In this document: positions 8,665 through 17,480 of the stretch, piece after piece
Layout of the letters: each line of letters opens with the position of its first letter
Position numbering within the stretch: position 1 is the stretch's first letter
Assembly (NCBI RefSeq): GCF_000443995.1
Contig: NZ_AUMC01000003.1
Span: 496,001 to 560,000 of the forward strand
Direction: 5' to 3'
DNA length: 64,000 nucleotides
DNA from: Bacteriovorax sp. BAL6_X
Lineage (GTDB): Bacteria > Bdellovibrionota > Bacteriovoracia > Bacteriovoracales > Bacteriovoracaceae
Notes under the pieces: model-generated
The model's database searches: none
What the model was told of the DNA's origin: nothing
The model's input: only the letters and a program-made list of their open reading frames with translations
Program-made: the position numbers and the translations under genes

Positions 8665-9492
8665 TTACTTATAGAATTCACGTAAGAAATCTTTCAGAAT
8701 TTTCTGCTCTACGGAACCTTTTGTTCTTGCTGGAGCGGTAATTCGGACATTGAGTTCAATTTCATCCTTACTTGTGAAGTTGATTTGAACACGAGGTTTT
8801 AAGATCGGTGTTTCTAAGTGAGATTTAGTGAATAGCTTGTTTAAGACAACTTGGGCCTGCTCAAAATATTCAGAACAGTAGAACTCAGATCTCTCAAGAA
8901 GAATTTTCTCTGCTTTTTCCCAGTCACAATCAGGAGAGAGGATCACTTTAAAAGTATGGAGAACGAAGCTCTTGAGAAATGATTCGTTAGTCACTCGGTT
9001 CGTTAAAAATGTTGAGTTGGGTATGATAACTGAGCGTCCCGTATAATTATGAGATGTCTTATTTGGTCCAACCTCTAAAAGAGTTGTCGTAAATAGATCG
9101 CGGTCAATCACACTTCCACGTTTTCCTTCGATCTCAATAGTATCTCCAATGATAAATCCACCAGAGAAAGTTTTGTAAATACCACCCATAATATTTAGTG
9201 ATACTTCTTTCGTTATTAGTACTATTGCAACCATGAGGGCCGCAAGAGAGAAGGCGAGATTCTTTAGTTCTGTTGAATAGATATAGAGGGTAATAAAAAC
9301 GAAGATAATCGTTAATGAAATATTTGTATTAACGACGTAGCGTCTTTTGGTTTCAATATTAATACTGCTTGTCTTCTTTAAAATGAAAGAAAAGATATGA
9401 TTTGTTATATAAAACAGAATCAGCACAAATATTACATATACCGATTTCTTAATATCACCCTGTGTGTCGACGAATATATTATCTAAAGTCAT
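8665..9492 (-). CDS. MscS-family mechanosensitive ion channel
   Basis: A 275-aa inner-membrane protein with about three hydrophobic helices (near 17-37, 57-72 and 78-100), then the pore-lining/beta-domain signature of MscS: GGFIIGDTIEIEGKRGSVIDRDLFTT and the VIIPNSTFLTN motif, followed by an alpha/beta C-terminal vestibule domain. The length matches small-conductance E. coli MscS (286 aa). Its role is probably release of osmolytes on hypo-osmotic shock, useful in a marine or predatory lifestyle. It is divergent from the ABC-F gene. Confidence 0.9.
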   Translation of the reverse strand: MTLDNIFVDTQGDIKKSVYVIFVLILFYITNHIFSFILKKTSSINIETKRRYVVNTNISLTIIFVFITLYIYSTELKNLAFSLAALMVAIVLITKEVSLNIMGGIYKTFSGGFIIGDTIEIEGKRGSVIDRDLFTTTLLEVGPNKTSHNYTGRSVIIPNSTFLTNRVTNESFLKSFVLHTFKVILSPDCDWEKAEKILLERSEFYCSEYFEQAQVVLNKLFTKSHLETPILKPRVQINFTSKDEIELNVRITAPARTKGSVEQKILKDFLREFYK

Positions 9493-9558
9493 AGCGAAAT
9501 TATAAGGCCAAATAGCTGATTTCCAAACGATTTTATGCGTTAAAAATGTCGAATATTA

Positions 9559-9600
9559 AAGACATATTTAGATGTGCCATGCTAGACTGAACTAATTCGT
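9559..9600 (+). promoter_or_regulatory. Possible promoter for the ABC-F gene
   Basis: An extended -10-like element TGCTAGACT (TAGACT at 9583-9588) lies about 70 bp before the start of the ABC-F gene, with a poor -35 (AGACAT) 17 bp upstream. This is judged by eye only. Confidence 0.3.
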
Positions 9601-9655
9601 ATATTCAGATTAAATTGCTAAGTAAATATTAAACGTTGAATGGGATTTATAACAT

Positions 9656-11272
9656 ATGTTAAATGTTTCCAATATTTCAAAAATTCAAAGTAGTGAAACA
9701 CTATATAGTGGTGGAACCTTTCAAATAAATCCTGGTGAGAAAGTTGGGCTTGTTGGTCCAAATGGTACAGGAAAAACAACTCTTTTTCGTATGATCATTG
9801 GTGAAGAGAAGCCTGATGAGGGACAAATCTCTTTTCCTGATAAGCTTCGTTGGGCCTACTTCTCTCAAAAAGTTGGGGAGATGGCAGGTCAGACTGCTAA
9901 GGAAGTTGTTATGTCTGGTGACGTAAAGATTTCTGAACTAGGGGCCAGGCTTAAAGAGTATGAAGAAAAGCTAGTAGACTGCGCTAATATGAGTGAAGAC
10001 GAAATGAATGATGTCCTAATGAAAATGGGTGATGTTCAGTCTGAGTTTGAAAAGCGTGGTGGATACGATTTAGAAACACGCGCAGAAGAAGTGCTAACTG
10101 GTCTAGGAATTATGCCAGTTGATCACAATAAGATGATCGAAGACTTCTCTGGTGGATGGAAGATGCGTATTGCTCTTGCCCGTGTTCTTGTTATTAATCC
10201 TGAACTTATCTTAATGGATGAGCCTACCAATTACCTTGATATGGAATCTATCCTATGGCTTGAGGAGTGGTTAAAGAATTTCAAAGGTGGGATCTTTATG
10301 ACAACCCACGATCGTGATTTCATGAATAACGTTTGTAATAAGATTATTGAAATTGCTCATAAGAGAATTACGACTTATACGGGAAATTATGACTTCTATG
10401 AAAAGGAAAGAGACCTACGTCGTGATCAACTAATTGCTCAAGCATCTCGCCAAGCCGATATGCTAGCAAAAGAAGAAGAGTTTATTGCAAAATTTAAGGC
10501 ACGTGCCTCACATGCTGCTCAAGTTCAATCGCGTGTAAAAAAACTTGAAAAGATTGATCGTATTGAAGTTCCGGCCGAAGAAGAAACAATTAACTTCCAA
10601 TTCCCAACGCCTCCAAGGGGTGGGGATGATGTTGTTATTATCAAAGACCTTTCAAAATCATGGCCACTGTCTGATGGAAGTGCACATGAGGTCTTTCATG
10701 GCCTATCTACAACAGTTAAAAGAACAAATAAAATAGCAGTTGTTGGAGTTAATGGAGCCGGTAAGTCGACACTTTTAAAATGTATTACTGCTCATACGCA
10801 GCCAACTGCTGGTAGCGTTGCTATTGGTCCAAGTATTAAGATCGGATACTTCTCTCAGTATTCACTTGAGGTTTTAAATCCTGAAGCAAGTGTTTTTGAT
10901 GAAGTAAGAAAGGATCTGCCGACGGCAAGTGATGGCTATATTAGAAACCTACTTGCGGCCTTCTTATTCAGAGGCCAAGACGTTGATAAGAAGGTTAAGT
11001 ACCTATCTGGAGGGGAGAAGTCTCGCCTTGTGATGGCCGTACTTCTTTCACAAAATAATAATTTCTTAGTTCTAGATGAGCCGACAAACCACCTTGATAT
11101 TAAATCAAGAGAGGTTCTTCTAGATGCACTAAAGCGATATGAGGGAACAGTGATGTTTGTATCCCACGATAGGCACTTTCTGAGCGAATTAGCAGAAAAT
11201 GTTTATGAAGTGGATAAGGGGGAAGTTCGCATCTTCCCGGGTTCATACGTTGAATACATGGAGAGACAATAA
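9656..11272 (+). CDS. ABC-F family ATPase (translation-associated type)
   Basis: A 538-aa soluble protein with two fused ABC domains and no membrane segments. Walker A GPNGTGKTT is at 35-43 and GVNGAGKST near 362; signatures are FSGGWKMRIALAR and LSGGEKSRLVMA; both Walker B sites read DEPTN. The charged linker between domains (KERDLRRDQLIAQASRQ) is the P-site tRNA interaction motif region. ABC-F proteins bind the ribosomal E site and relieve stalled or drug-bound ribosomes. It looks nearer the YbiT/Uup type than EttA, but subfamily is not settled. Its stop overlaps the next start by one base (TAATG), so the antiporter is translationally coupled. Confidence 0.92.
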   Translation: MLNVSNISKIQSSETLYSGGTFQINPGEKVGLVGPNGTGKTTLFRMIIGEEKPDEGQISFPDKLRWAYFSQKVGEMAGQTAKEVVMSGDVKISELGARLKEYEEKLVDCANMSEDEMNDVLMKMGDVQSEFEKRGGYDLETRAEEVLTGLGIMPVDHNKMIEDFSGGWKMRIALARVLVINPELILMDEPTNYLDMESILWLEEWLKNFKGGIFMTTHDRDFMNNVCNKIIEIAHKRITTYTGNYDFYEKERDLRRDQLIAQASRQADMLAKEEEFIAKFKARASHAAQVQSRVKKLEKIDRIEVPAEEETINFQFPTPPRGGDDVVIIKDLSKSWPLSDGSAHEVFHGLSTTVKRTNKIAVVGVNGAGKSTLLKCITAHTQPTAGSVAIGPSIKIGYFSQYSLEVLNPEASVFDEVRKDLPTASDGYIRNLLAAFLFRGQDVDKKVKYLSGGEKSRLVMAVLLSQNNNFLVLDEPTNHLDIKSREVLLDALKRYEGTVMFVSHDRHFLSELAENVYEVDKGEVRIFPGSYVEYMERQ

Positions 11273-12414
11273 TGATTAACTTGCAGAATACGGAAGTGCA
11301 GTACTTACTACTGTTCACAATTCTTCTCATTCTTCCAAAACTTTTACTTCGCTTTCAAATTCCGATTGGTATTTCATCAATCTTTTTAGGAATTGGAGCA
11401 GGACTTGGCCTAGGCTGGTTTCAAGGTGATGACCTTCTTCTTATGCTTTCTCGTCTAGGGATCACTTCTTTATTCTTATTCGCAGGCTTTGAAGTTGAGT
11501 TTGAAGAACTTAAGCAAAACTGGAAGGAACTTTTAGGAGGTGTGGCGCAGACAATGTCGATAACACTCGTTGTGGCATTTGTTATTCACTTATTCTTCTC
11601 AATTGGTTTTCGTGCAGCAACTTTAATTGCTCTAGGGATTATGACTCCTTCAACTGGTTTTATTTTAAACTCTCTAAAGAATTATGGATTTAGTGAAGGG
11701 CAAGAGTATTGGATTCGTTCAAAAGCAATATCTAAGGAGATCTCTGCCATCTTACTGCTATTTATTACTCTTCAGTCGGAGAGTTTAGTAAACCTTGGTA
11801 GTTCTACCCTTATTTTAGTTGCCCTCAGTATTTTCTTACCTCTATCTTATAAATTATTTTTCAAATATATCGCTCCATATGCCAAAGATTCAGAAGTTGG
11901 GTTCTTAATTCTTACCGCCCTTATTTGTGGTGTTATTACAAAGAAGATTGGAACATATTATCTTGTTGGTGCCTTCCTAGTTGGATTTATTGCTTCAGAA
12001 TTTAAACACTTTGGAAAGTCTGAAAAGTCGGAAGAAATTCTTAAAAATCTACAGATGTTCTTTTCTTTCTTTATTCCATTTTACTTTTTTAAGGCAGGTG
12101 TAGGTTTTACTGAAGATCTATTTACACTGGAAGGGCTATATATTGGATTGGCCTTTTTAGGGATCTTTATTCCACTAAGAATTTTTAATACATATTCAAA
12201 TATGAAGTTCTTTATGCAGGATTTTTGGCCAGATCGTAAAGAGATTACGGTTTCATTACTACCAACGCTTATCTTTGGTTTAGTCATGGCCCAAATTGCT
12301 AAAGAACGCTTTCAGGTTCCTTTAGAAATTATTTCTGGTCTGGTTATTTACACACTTGTTTCAAGCGTTATTCCGGCCTTCATATTTAAAAAAGTACCAC
12401 CAGAAAACTATTAG
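11272..12414 (+). CDS. Monovalent cation:proton antiporter (CPA2/Kef-like membrane domain)
   Basis: A 380-aa polytopic protein with about 11-12 hydrophobic helices and the Na/H-exchanger fold; the glycine-rich segment GISSIFLGIGAGLGLGWF and the LFLFAGFEVEFEEL segment match CPA2 transporters. It ends shortly after the membrane domain, with no RCK/TrkA-N nucleotide-binding domain, so it is a bare transporter. Coupled by a TAATG junction to the ABC-F gene. Its last bases overlap the 3' end of the convergent porin gene by 4 bp. The ion carried (Na+ or K+) cannot be told from sequence. Confidence 0.85.
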   Translation: MINLQNTEVQYLLLFTILLILPKLLLRFQIPIGISSIFLGIGAGLGLGWFQGDDLLLMLSRLGITSLFLFAGFEVEFEELKQNWKELLGGVAQTMSITLVVAFVIHLFFSIGFRAATLIALGIMTPSTGFILNSLKNYGFSEGQEYWIRSKAISKEISAILLLFITLQSESLVNLGSSTLILVALSIFLPLSYKLFFKYIAPYAKDSEVGFLILTALICGVITKKIGTYYLVGAFLVGFIASEFKHFGKSEKSEEILKNLQMFFSFFIPFYFFKAGVGFTEDLFTLEGLYIGLAFLGIFIPLRIFNTYSNMKFFMQDFWPDRKEITVSLLPTLIFGLVMAQIAKERFQVPLEIISGLVIYTLVSSVIPAFIFKKVPPENY

Positions 12415-13511
12415 AAATACATGGTTGCGCCTAAGATGAATTGATGATTCATCGGGCGCTCTCCAGTTGCTTCTACGCTATCATCTAAGATAAACTCCAT
12501 ACCTAATTGATATAAACCATTAGTAAAAATATAAGAGCCTAGTATCTTTGACATCTCGTAGTCTTCAAGGCCTTTATCATCTGATACCTGCCAATTATAA
12601 CCAAGCATTACTTGATGATAAGTATTAAAACGCCAACCAAGAATTGCTTCAATATTTTCTGAAGTCACAAATCGTCCATCAATTAGTTCAAGATCCTTAG
12701 TGTCTCCGTAAATTGCAGCAAGAAAGAGATGGTCAAAGTAGTACTGTATTCCAGCTGTTACTGACAACTTAGCATGTTCGATTCCGTTATTATTTGAATT
12801 GAGATTGATTGCCGCGAGACCAATTTTAAAGTCTTTATTCAAATAGCGAATTGAGGCAGCAATTGAATGTTCAAGAGTAAGGATAGAATCATTTATACCA
12901 TCTCCGTTGGAGTCGTAGTCAGAACTCTCATCTCCTGTAAACTTAGTTTGTGCTCCAAAGTGAATATTACCAAGTTTGTAGCGTACCTCTAGTAGATCAA
13001 CACCGCGGGAGGTCCCAATGATTTCACTATTGGCCGTGTAGGTAGAGGAGGCAAAAGCCCCCGTTACCATAAAAATGTCAGTCATTCCCGTAATGTCATA
13101 CCAGACAGACCAGTTCTTCCCAAGAGTTGCATATAAATCTCCTCTCTCTATCCAAAGATATGCAAGCCTCGTTGAGAAGGGCCGGTCGCTAGTATTGTCA
13201 ACTTGAAAGCGTCCCGTTGTGTTTGGGATGCTTTGAATATTTTGACTCGTATTACTGGTATTGATTCCAAACTCAGCACGAAGTCCTGTGGTGAACTTCT
13301 CGAAGAGGTCATCTCTCTTATACTTAAACCCGAATCGAGAAGAGTTATTATTTAATGATTGGGCCCCATGTTGACCAATGGCCGCCATAGAGATTTTTCC
13401 GTAAAGCTCAAAATTATCACCGAGGTTCTTTGCTGTAATAGAATTAGAATAAAGAAATGAACTCGCACATAGAGAAAGCGCGAGAGACTTTCTTAAACTT
13501 AAAACCCACAT
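12411..13511 (-). CDS. Outer-membrane porin-like beta-barrel protein
   Basis: A 366-aa exported protein: signal peptide (KSLALSLCASSFLYSNSITA), an opening strand FELYGKISMAAIGQHG followed by RFGFKYK typical of Gram-negative general porins, repeated amphipathic strands throughout, and a C-terminal strand ending FILGATMYF with the terminal Phe recognised by the BAM machinery. It contains an acidic calcium-like loop, DYDSNGDGIND (~200). Probably a diffusion porin. Convergent with the antiporter gene; no intrinsic terminator is seen between them. Confidence 0.85.
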   Translation of the reverse strand: MWVLSLRKSLALSLCASSFLYSNSITAKNLGDNFELYGKISMAAIGQHGAQSLNNNSSRFGFKYKRDDLFEKFTTGLRAEFGINTSNTSQNIQSIPNTTGRFQVDNTSDRPFSTRLAYLWIERGDLYATLGKNWSVWYDITGMTDIFMVTGAFASSTYTANSEIIGTSRGVDLLEVRYKLGNIHFGAQTKFTGDESSDYDSNGDGINDSILTLEHSIAASIRYLNKDFKIGLAAINLNSNNNGIEHAKLSVTAGIQYYFDHLFLAAIYGDTKDLELIDGRFVTSENIEAILGWRFNTYHQVMLGYNWQVSDDKGLEDYEMSKILGSYIFTNGLYQLGMEFILDDSVEATGERPMNHQFILGATMYF

Positions 13512-13595
13512 AGATCCTCACTCAAATCAGAAATCAATAAACTTATTTTAGTGAGGTTCTATGCGAAATTTTAACTTAAAAAAGGTAAAGATTAA

Positions 13596-14066
13596 TTAGT
13601 GACCACATCCGCCTTCACCATGTGGGTGACCATGAGCAACTTCTGTTTCAGTCGCTTCTCTAACTTCAGTAATTTCGATATCAAAGTTAAGATCTTCACC
13701 TGCAAGAGGGTGGTTACCATCTAAAGTAACTTCATCGCCTTCAATTGCAATTACTGCAAATGGAGGAAGACCTTGATCTTGGTTAACTTGAAATACGTCA
13801 CCGATATTTAATTGTGCATCTTCTGGAAATTGTGAGCGTTGAACAGTGATTACTAATTCATCATTTTTGTTACCGTACGCGTCAGCAGCTGGTACATTGA
13901 TAACTTTTTTATCACCAATATTCATTGCGACGATCTCTTTTTCTAGACCTGGAATGATTTGACCAACACCTTCTAAGAAAACTAGTGGACCATGTTCAGC
14001 AGAATTGTCTAAAACTTCGTTCTTTGAGTTCGTTAATGTGTAGTGAAATCCGATAACTTTTGGCAT
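13596..14066 (-). CDS. slyD: SlyD-type FKBP peptidyl-prolyl isomerase
   Basis: A 156-aa cytoplasmic isomerase/chaperone with a split FKBP fold around an inserted IF (chaperone) domain: FHYTLTN...DNSAEHGPLVFLEGVGQIIPGLEKEIVAM, then the insert and the returning strand FDIEITEVREAT. It ends in a His/Cys metal-binding tail HGHPHGEGGCGH, as SlyD does for nickel. The frame opens at 14123, but the ATG at 14066 begins the family sequence (MPKVIGF) and has AGAGGG about 7 nt upstream. It is divergent from the helicase gene. Confidence 0.93.
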   Translation of the reverse strand: MPKVIGFHYTLTNSKNEVLDNSAEHGPLVFLEGVGQIIPGLEKEIVAMNIGDKKVINVPAADAYGNKNDELVITVQRSQFPEDAQLNIGDVFQVNQDQGLPPFAVIAIEGDEVTLDGNHPLAGEDLNFDIEITEVREATETEVAHGHPHGEGGCGH

Positions 14067-14149
14067 AATAGGGCCCTCTAATTGTTGATTATTAATATAG
14101 TAAATAAAGTTCAACACTAACAAGCTAGATGATTAAAGGCAAATAAAGA

Positions 14150-16303
14150 ATGAGTGAATTAGTAAATCAAAAATATATTCAAAAGATTAATGATTTTCTT
14201 ACGCAAACCGTTGATTTAATTGATAGAGTTCCCGATTTGAATGCTGCAGCATTGGCCGATATTGCAGCTAATATAAAGGCCTTAAGAGATGAGTCTCTTA
14301 ACTGTAAAGAAGATGATCTGCCTGGAATTATCCAGCAAATGAACCTTCTTAATCAACTCGCTGATCGCTATGAACAACACCAAAGTTTACCTAATGCTGA
14401 ATCTCCATTCTTTGGTCATTTTAAAATAAAACAAAATGGTAAACTTAAGGATTTTCTCATTGGCCACACTCCTTTTTCACATAAGGAATTAAAGTTTAAA
14501 ATCATCGACTGGAAGAAGTCTCCTATGGCACGTATCTTTTACCAATACGGAGAAGGTGATGACTTTGACTTCGATTTAGATGATCGAATTATTGAAGGCC
14601 ATATATTAGAGAAATCAATTTTAACAGTTAGAGAAAAACAATTGGTTAGAATTGACCGAGAAGGTAATACTAATGTACTTAGAGAAGGTGAATGGATTTC
14701 CCTTAATGAATCAGCGCAAAAACTTGCAGGTGGTGAAGGAAGTGCTAATCAAAGTCTTGGTAGTGGCCGAACAGGCTTTGATGGCCCTGAAGTTATCTCT
14801 CTACTAGATAAAACTCAGTATGACCTTGTTAACCAAAGTGCAAAGAAACCTCTTCTTATCACTGGTGGGGCCGGTTCTGGGAAGACGACAGTTGCTCTTT
14901 ATCGTATTGCAAAGCTTTGTCGTGAAGATGGCATTCGCCAAGAAGAGGTCATGGTTATCGTACCAAATAATGGTCTTGTGAAATTGTCAAAAAAGCTTTT
15001 AGTTGAATCACAACTTGAGAAAGTTCGAGTTTCAACACTTGATGATCTAATTAAAAAGATTGTCTTTCAAAATATGCGCTCGGTTCCTAAGAAGATTGAA
15101 GACAATCCACTCGATTCAATTGCAACAATTAAAAGAAATCCAAAACTTCTAGAGTTAGTGGATGAATATCTAGCTGCAAAAGAATTGAGTATTGAAAAGA
15201 AACTTAAAGGAACAGATCTAGAGTTTTTTACAAAGAATCGTACACGTCCTCTATACGTACGCGTGAAGAATCTTTATGAGAATACACGTGATCCGCTTTT
15301 AAAAGTTGAAGTGAAGAAGATCTTAAATGGCTTCAAGAATGTAAGAGAGGAGCTATTAAATATCTTCTCTGATTCAAAGCTTATGGAGAAACTACCAGAG
15401 ATGACAAATCGTATGGTAACGACTCACATGTTAAATGACTTAAAATTCTATACGGCGAAACAAATTCAAGGCCTTGATAAAGACTCTGATTACGCCAATC
15501 ATGGGCAAGACCTTTCAGGTTTTGTCGATAAGTATGATCTTCCATTATTTAATTATTTAATTGTTAAACAATTTGGTCATCTTAAATACTTTGGCCGTGA
15601 GTTTAAGTCTTATCGCCATATCTTCTTAGATGAGGCCCAAGAATTGTCGAAGTCAGAGCTTGTTATGTTAGGGCAAATTAAACATCAAGACGGTAACTTC
15701 ACAATTGCAGGTGATAGTGTTCAACAGATTGATAGCACATTTGAGTTCACTTCATGGCATGATGTTTGTCATACACTTGAACTTGATGTGGATGATATGC
15801 AAGTTGAAGAACTTAATGTTTCATATCGTTCTCCAAAAGAAATTGTTTCTTTTGCTCACAAGGTCCTTGGGCCACTGGCGCCAAAAGAGCTGCCAGAGTC
15901 GAAGAGAGATGGTGGACCAATTATTGAAACGTCGGTTCAACACCTTGAACATGCTTCGATGCTAATTAGTAGCGCGTTGGTTGAGTTAATGAATCGTGAG
16001 CCAAAAGCATCAATTGCAATTATTTGTTCAAAAGAGAGTATTGCAAGAGAGCTATATTCTGAAATTGAAGAAGTTGGAAGTATTCGACTGGTTCTTGACG
16101 AGAATTTTTCTCTAAGGCCAGGTGTTGATGTGACAACTGTTGAGCAAATTAGAGGTCTTGAATTTGATTACGTTATAATTCCTGACTGCGATAAGGACCT
16201 TTATCCTGCAAATAATACAGCAAGAAAAAGGCTACATCTTGCTGCGACAAGAGCAATTCACCAACTTTGGATTCTATTCAAAGATAAGACACTCATTGCT
16301 TAA
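14150..16303 (+). CDS. HelD-like superfamily 1 helicase (UvrD/Rep family)
   Basis: A 717-aa SF1 ATPase. The N-terminal ~210 residues hold a coiled coil and the HelD-type segment SPFFGHFKI...FKIIDWKKSPMARIFYQYGEGDDF, seen in RNA-polymerase-recycling HelD proteins. Walker A GGAGSGKTT is near 239, Walker B FLDEAQE near 492, and motifs around VSYRSPKEIVSFAH and TTVEQIRGLEFDYVIIPD follow. HelD is best known from Gram-positives, where it pries stalled RNA polymerase from DNA. Function here is inferred from architecture; a plain DNA helicase is the alternative. Confidence 0.8.
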   Translation: MSELVNQKYIQKINDFLTQTVDLIDRVPDLNAAALADIAANIKALRDESLNCKEDDLPGIIQQMNLLNQLADRYEQHQSLPNAESPFFGHFKIKQNGKLKDFLIGHTPFSHKELKFKIIDWKKSPMARIFYQYGEGDDFDFDLDDRIIEGHILEKSILTVREKQLVRIDREGNTNVLREGEWISLNESAQKLAGGEGSANQSLGSGRTGFDGPEVISLLDKTQYDLVNQSAKKPLLITGGAGSGKTTVALYRIAKLCREDGIRQEEVMVIVPNNGLVKLSKKLLVESQLEKVRVSTLDDLIKKIVFQNMRSVPKKIEDNPLDSIATIKRNPKLLELVDEYLAAKELSIEKKLKGTDLEFFTKNRTRPLYVRVKNLYENTRDPLLKVEVKKILNGFKNVREELLNIFSDSKLMEKLPEMTNRMVTTHMLNDLKFYTAKQIQGLDKDSDYANHGQDLSGFVDKYDLPLFNYLIVKQFGHLKYFGREFKSYRHIFLDEAQELSKSELVMLGQIKHQDGNFTIAGDSVQQIDSTFEFTSWHDVCHTLELDVDDMQVEELNVSYRSPKEIVSFAHKVLGPLAPKELPESKRDGGPIIETSVQHLEHASMLISSALVELMNREPKASIAIICSKESIARELYSEIEEVGSIRLVLDENFSLRPGVDVTTVEQIRGLEFDYVIIPDCDKDLYPANNTARKRLHLAATRAIHQLWILFKDKTLIA

Positions 16304-16325
16304 TTTGAATTAGAAGGAAGTTGAT

Positions 16326-17480
16326 TTGAAAAATTTTGGTTATGTCTCGCTAGGCTATCTGTCACTTGTGGCATTAAGTCTTATTGATAATGGACGCGGA
16401 AGTGTCTATCCTGAGCTTTTGCAATATTTTCAAATCAGACCGGATAAGGGATCGTTAATCTTTTCCTTAATGTCGATCACTTCTTTTATTGCTTATTTGA
16501 CTACGTCTTTTTGGTTACCAAGTTTTGGTCCGGTAAAGGCAACTCGTATGGCGATGGTCATGATGGGAATAGGGACGTTTGGAATTGGGCTTGGTGGAGA
16601 CTTTCTCAACTTTGACTTGAGTTTATTCTTTGGTGCCTGGGCCGGATTTGGCTTTGGGATTACTGGAATTACAATGAATTTCATGGTTGATAATGGAGCG
16701 CCGGCCGAGCATAAGAGGCGCTACTTATCAGGACTCCACGGGGTCTACGGAGTGGCCTCATTAATGGCGCCTCAAATTCTTTCTCTCTTTTACTTTTTAA
16801 ATTCAGATTGGATTCACTTCTTTAAGTTCTTACTCATTCCATGTGCTTTAGTTTTTATCTATTCTTTCTTTGTGGATGATACACACCATGAAGAGATAAA
16901 AGAAAATCATGGATCAATGCCTTATGCTTTCTTTATGAATCTCATGATTGGCCTATTTGCAGGCTTCTATGTTGCTTCTGAGATTATGCTTTCGTCGCGA
17001 CTAAAATTTTATTTGGTGGAGGCCCATGAGTATTCAGATATTCTCGCTAATAATTACTTATCTTACTTCTTTCTGTTCTTAATGTTAGGAAGATTAGGGT
17101 TTGCCTTCTTAAATATCAAATTATTATCGAATCATTTGATTTACATTTCACTGATCACAAGCCTAATTTGTTTTAGTTTAGGACAAGTTCATCATATATT
17201 TTATCCGATGACCGCTTTATTTATGTCTTTTTGTTTCCCTGTTATTGTTGATTGGGTTTCAAATAACTTTCCAAAGAAGAACCATGTCGTTCTTGCTCAA
17301 ACCATGAGTTATATCGGTGTAAGTATCGCGATTATGCACTTTATCTTTGGTGCTATTGCTGACAACTACGGTGCAAAGAATGCGATTAATTTCTTTTATA
17401 TTTTAAATATAGGTTCAATAATTTTCTTTACCATCGCAATTGCAATGGTAAAGAAATATCATCAGAAATCTAGCTTGTAG
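16326..17480 (+). CDS. Major facilitator superfamily transporter
   Basis: A 384-aa protein with about 12 hydrophobic helices in two six-helix halves, including a Gly-rich stretch (GAWAGFGFGITGITMNFM) and an FLMLGRLGFAFL loop. The layout resembles the small FucP/NarK-like and sugar MFS permeases, but the substrate is not evident. Start is TTG at 16326 with AGAAGGAAG just upstream. It lies 22 bp after the helicase gene on the same strand. Its 3' end overlaps the convergent btuB-like gene by 19 bp. A link to cobalamin is possible only by position. Confidence 0.8.
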   Translation: MKNFGYVSLGYLSLVALSLIDNGRGSVYPELLQYFQIRPDKGSLIFSLMSITSFIAYLTTSFWLPSFGPVKATRMAMVMMGIGTFGIGLGGDFLNFDLSLFFGAWAGFGFGITGITMNFMVDNGAPAEHKRRYLSGLHGVYGVASLMAPQILSLFYFLNSDWIHFFKFLLIPCALVFIYSFFVDDTHHEEIKENHGSMPYAFFMNLMIGLFAGFYVASEIMLSSRLKFYLVEAHEYSDILANNYLSYFFLFLMLGRLGFAFLNIKLLSNHLIYISLITSLICFSLGQVHHIFYPMTALFMSFCFPVIVDWVSNNFPKKNHVVLAQTMSYIGVSIAIMHFIFGAIADNYGAKNAINFFYILNIGSIIFFTIAIAMVKKYHQKSSL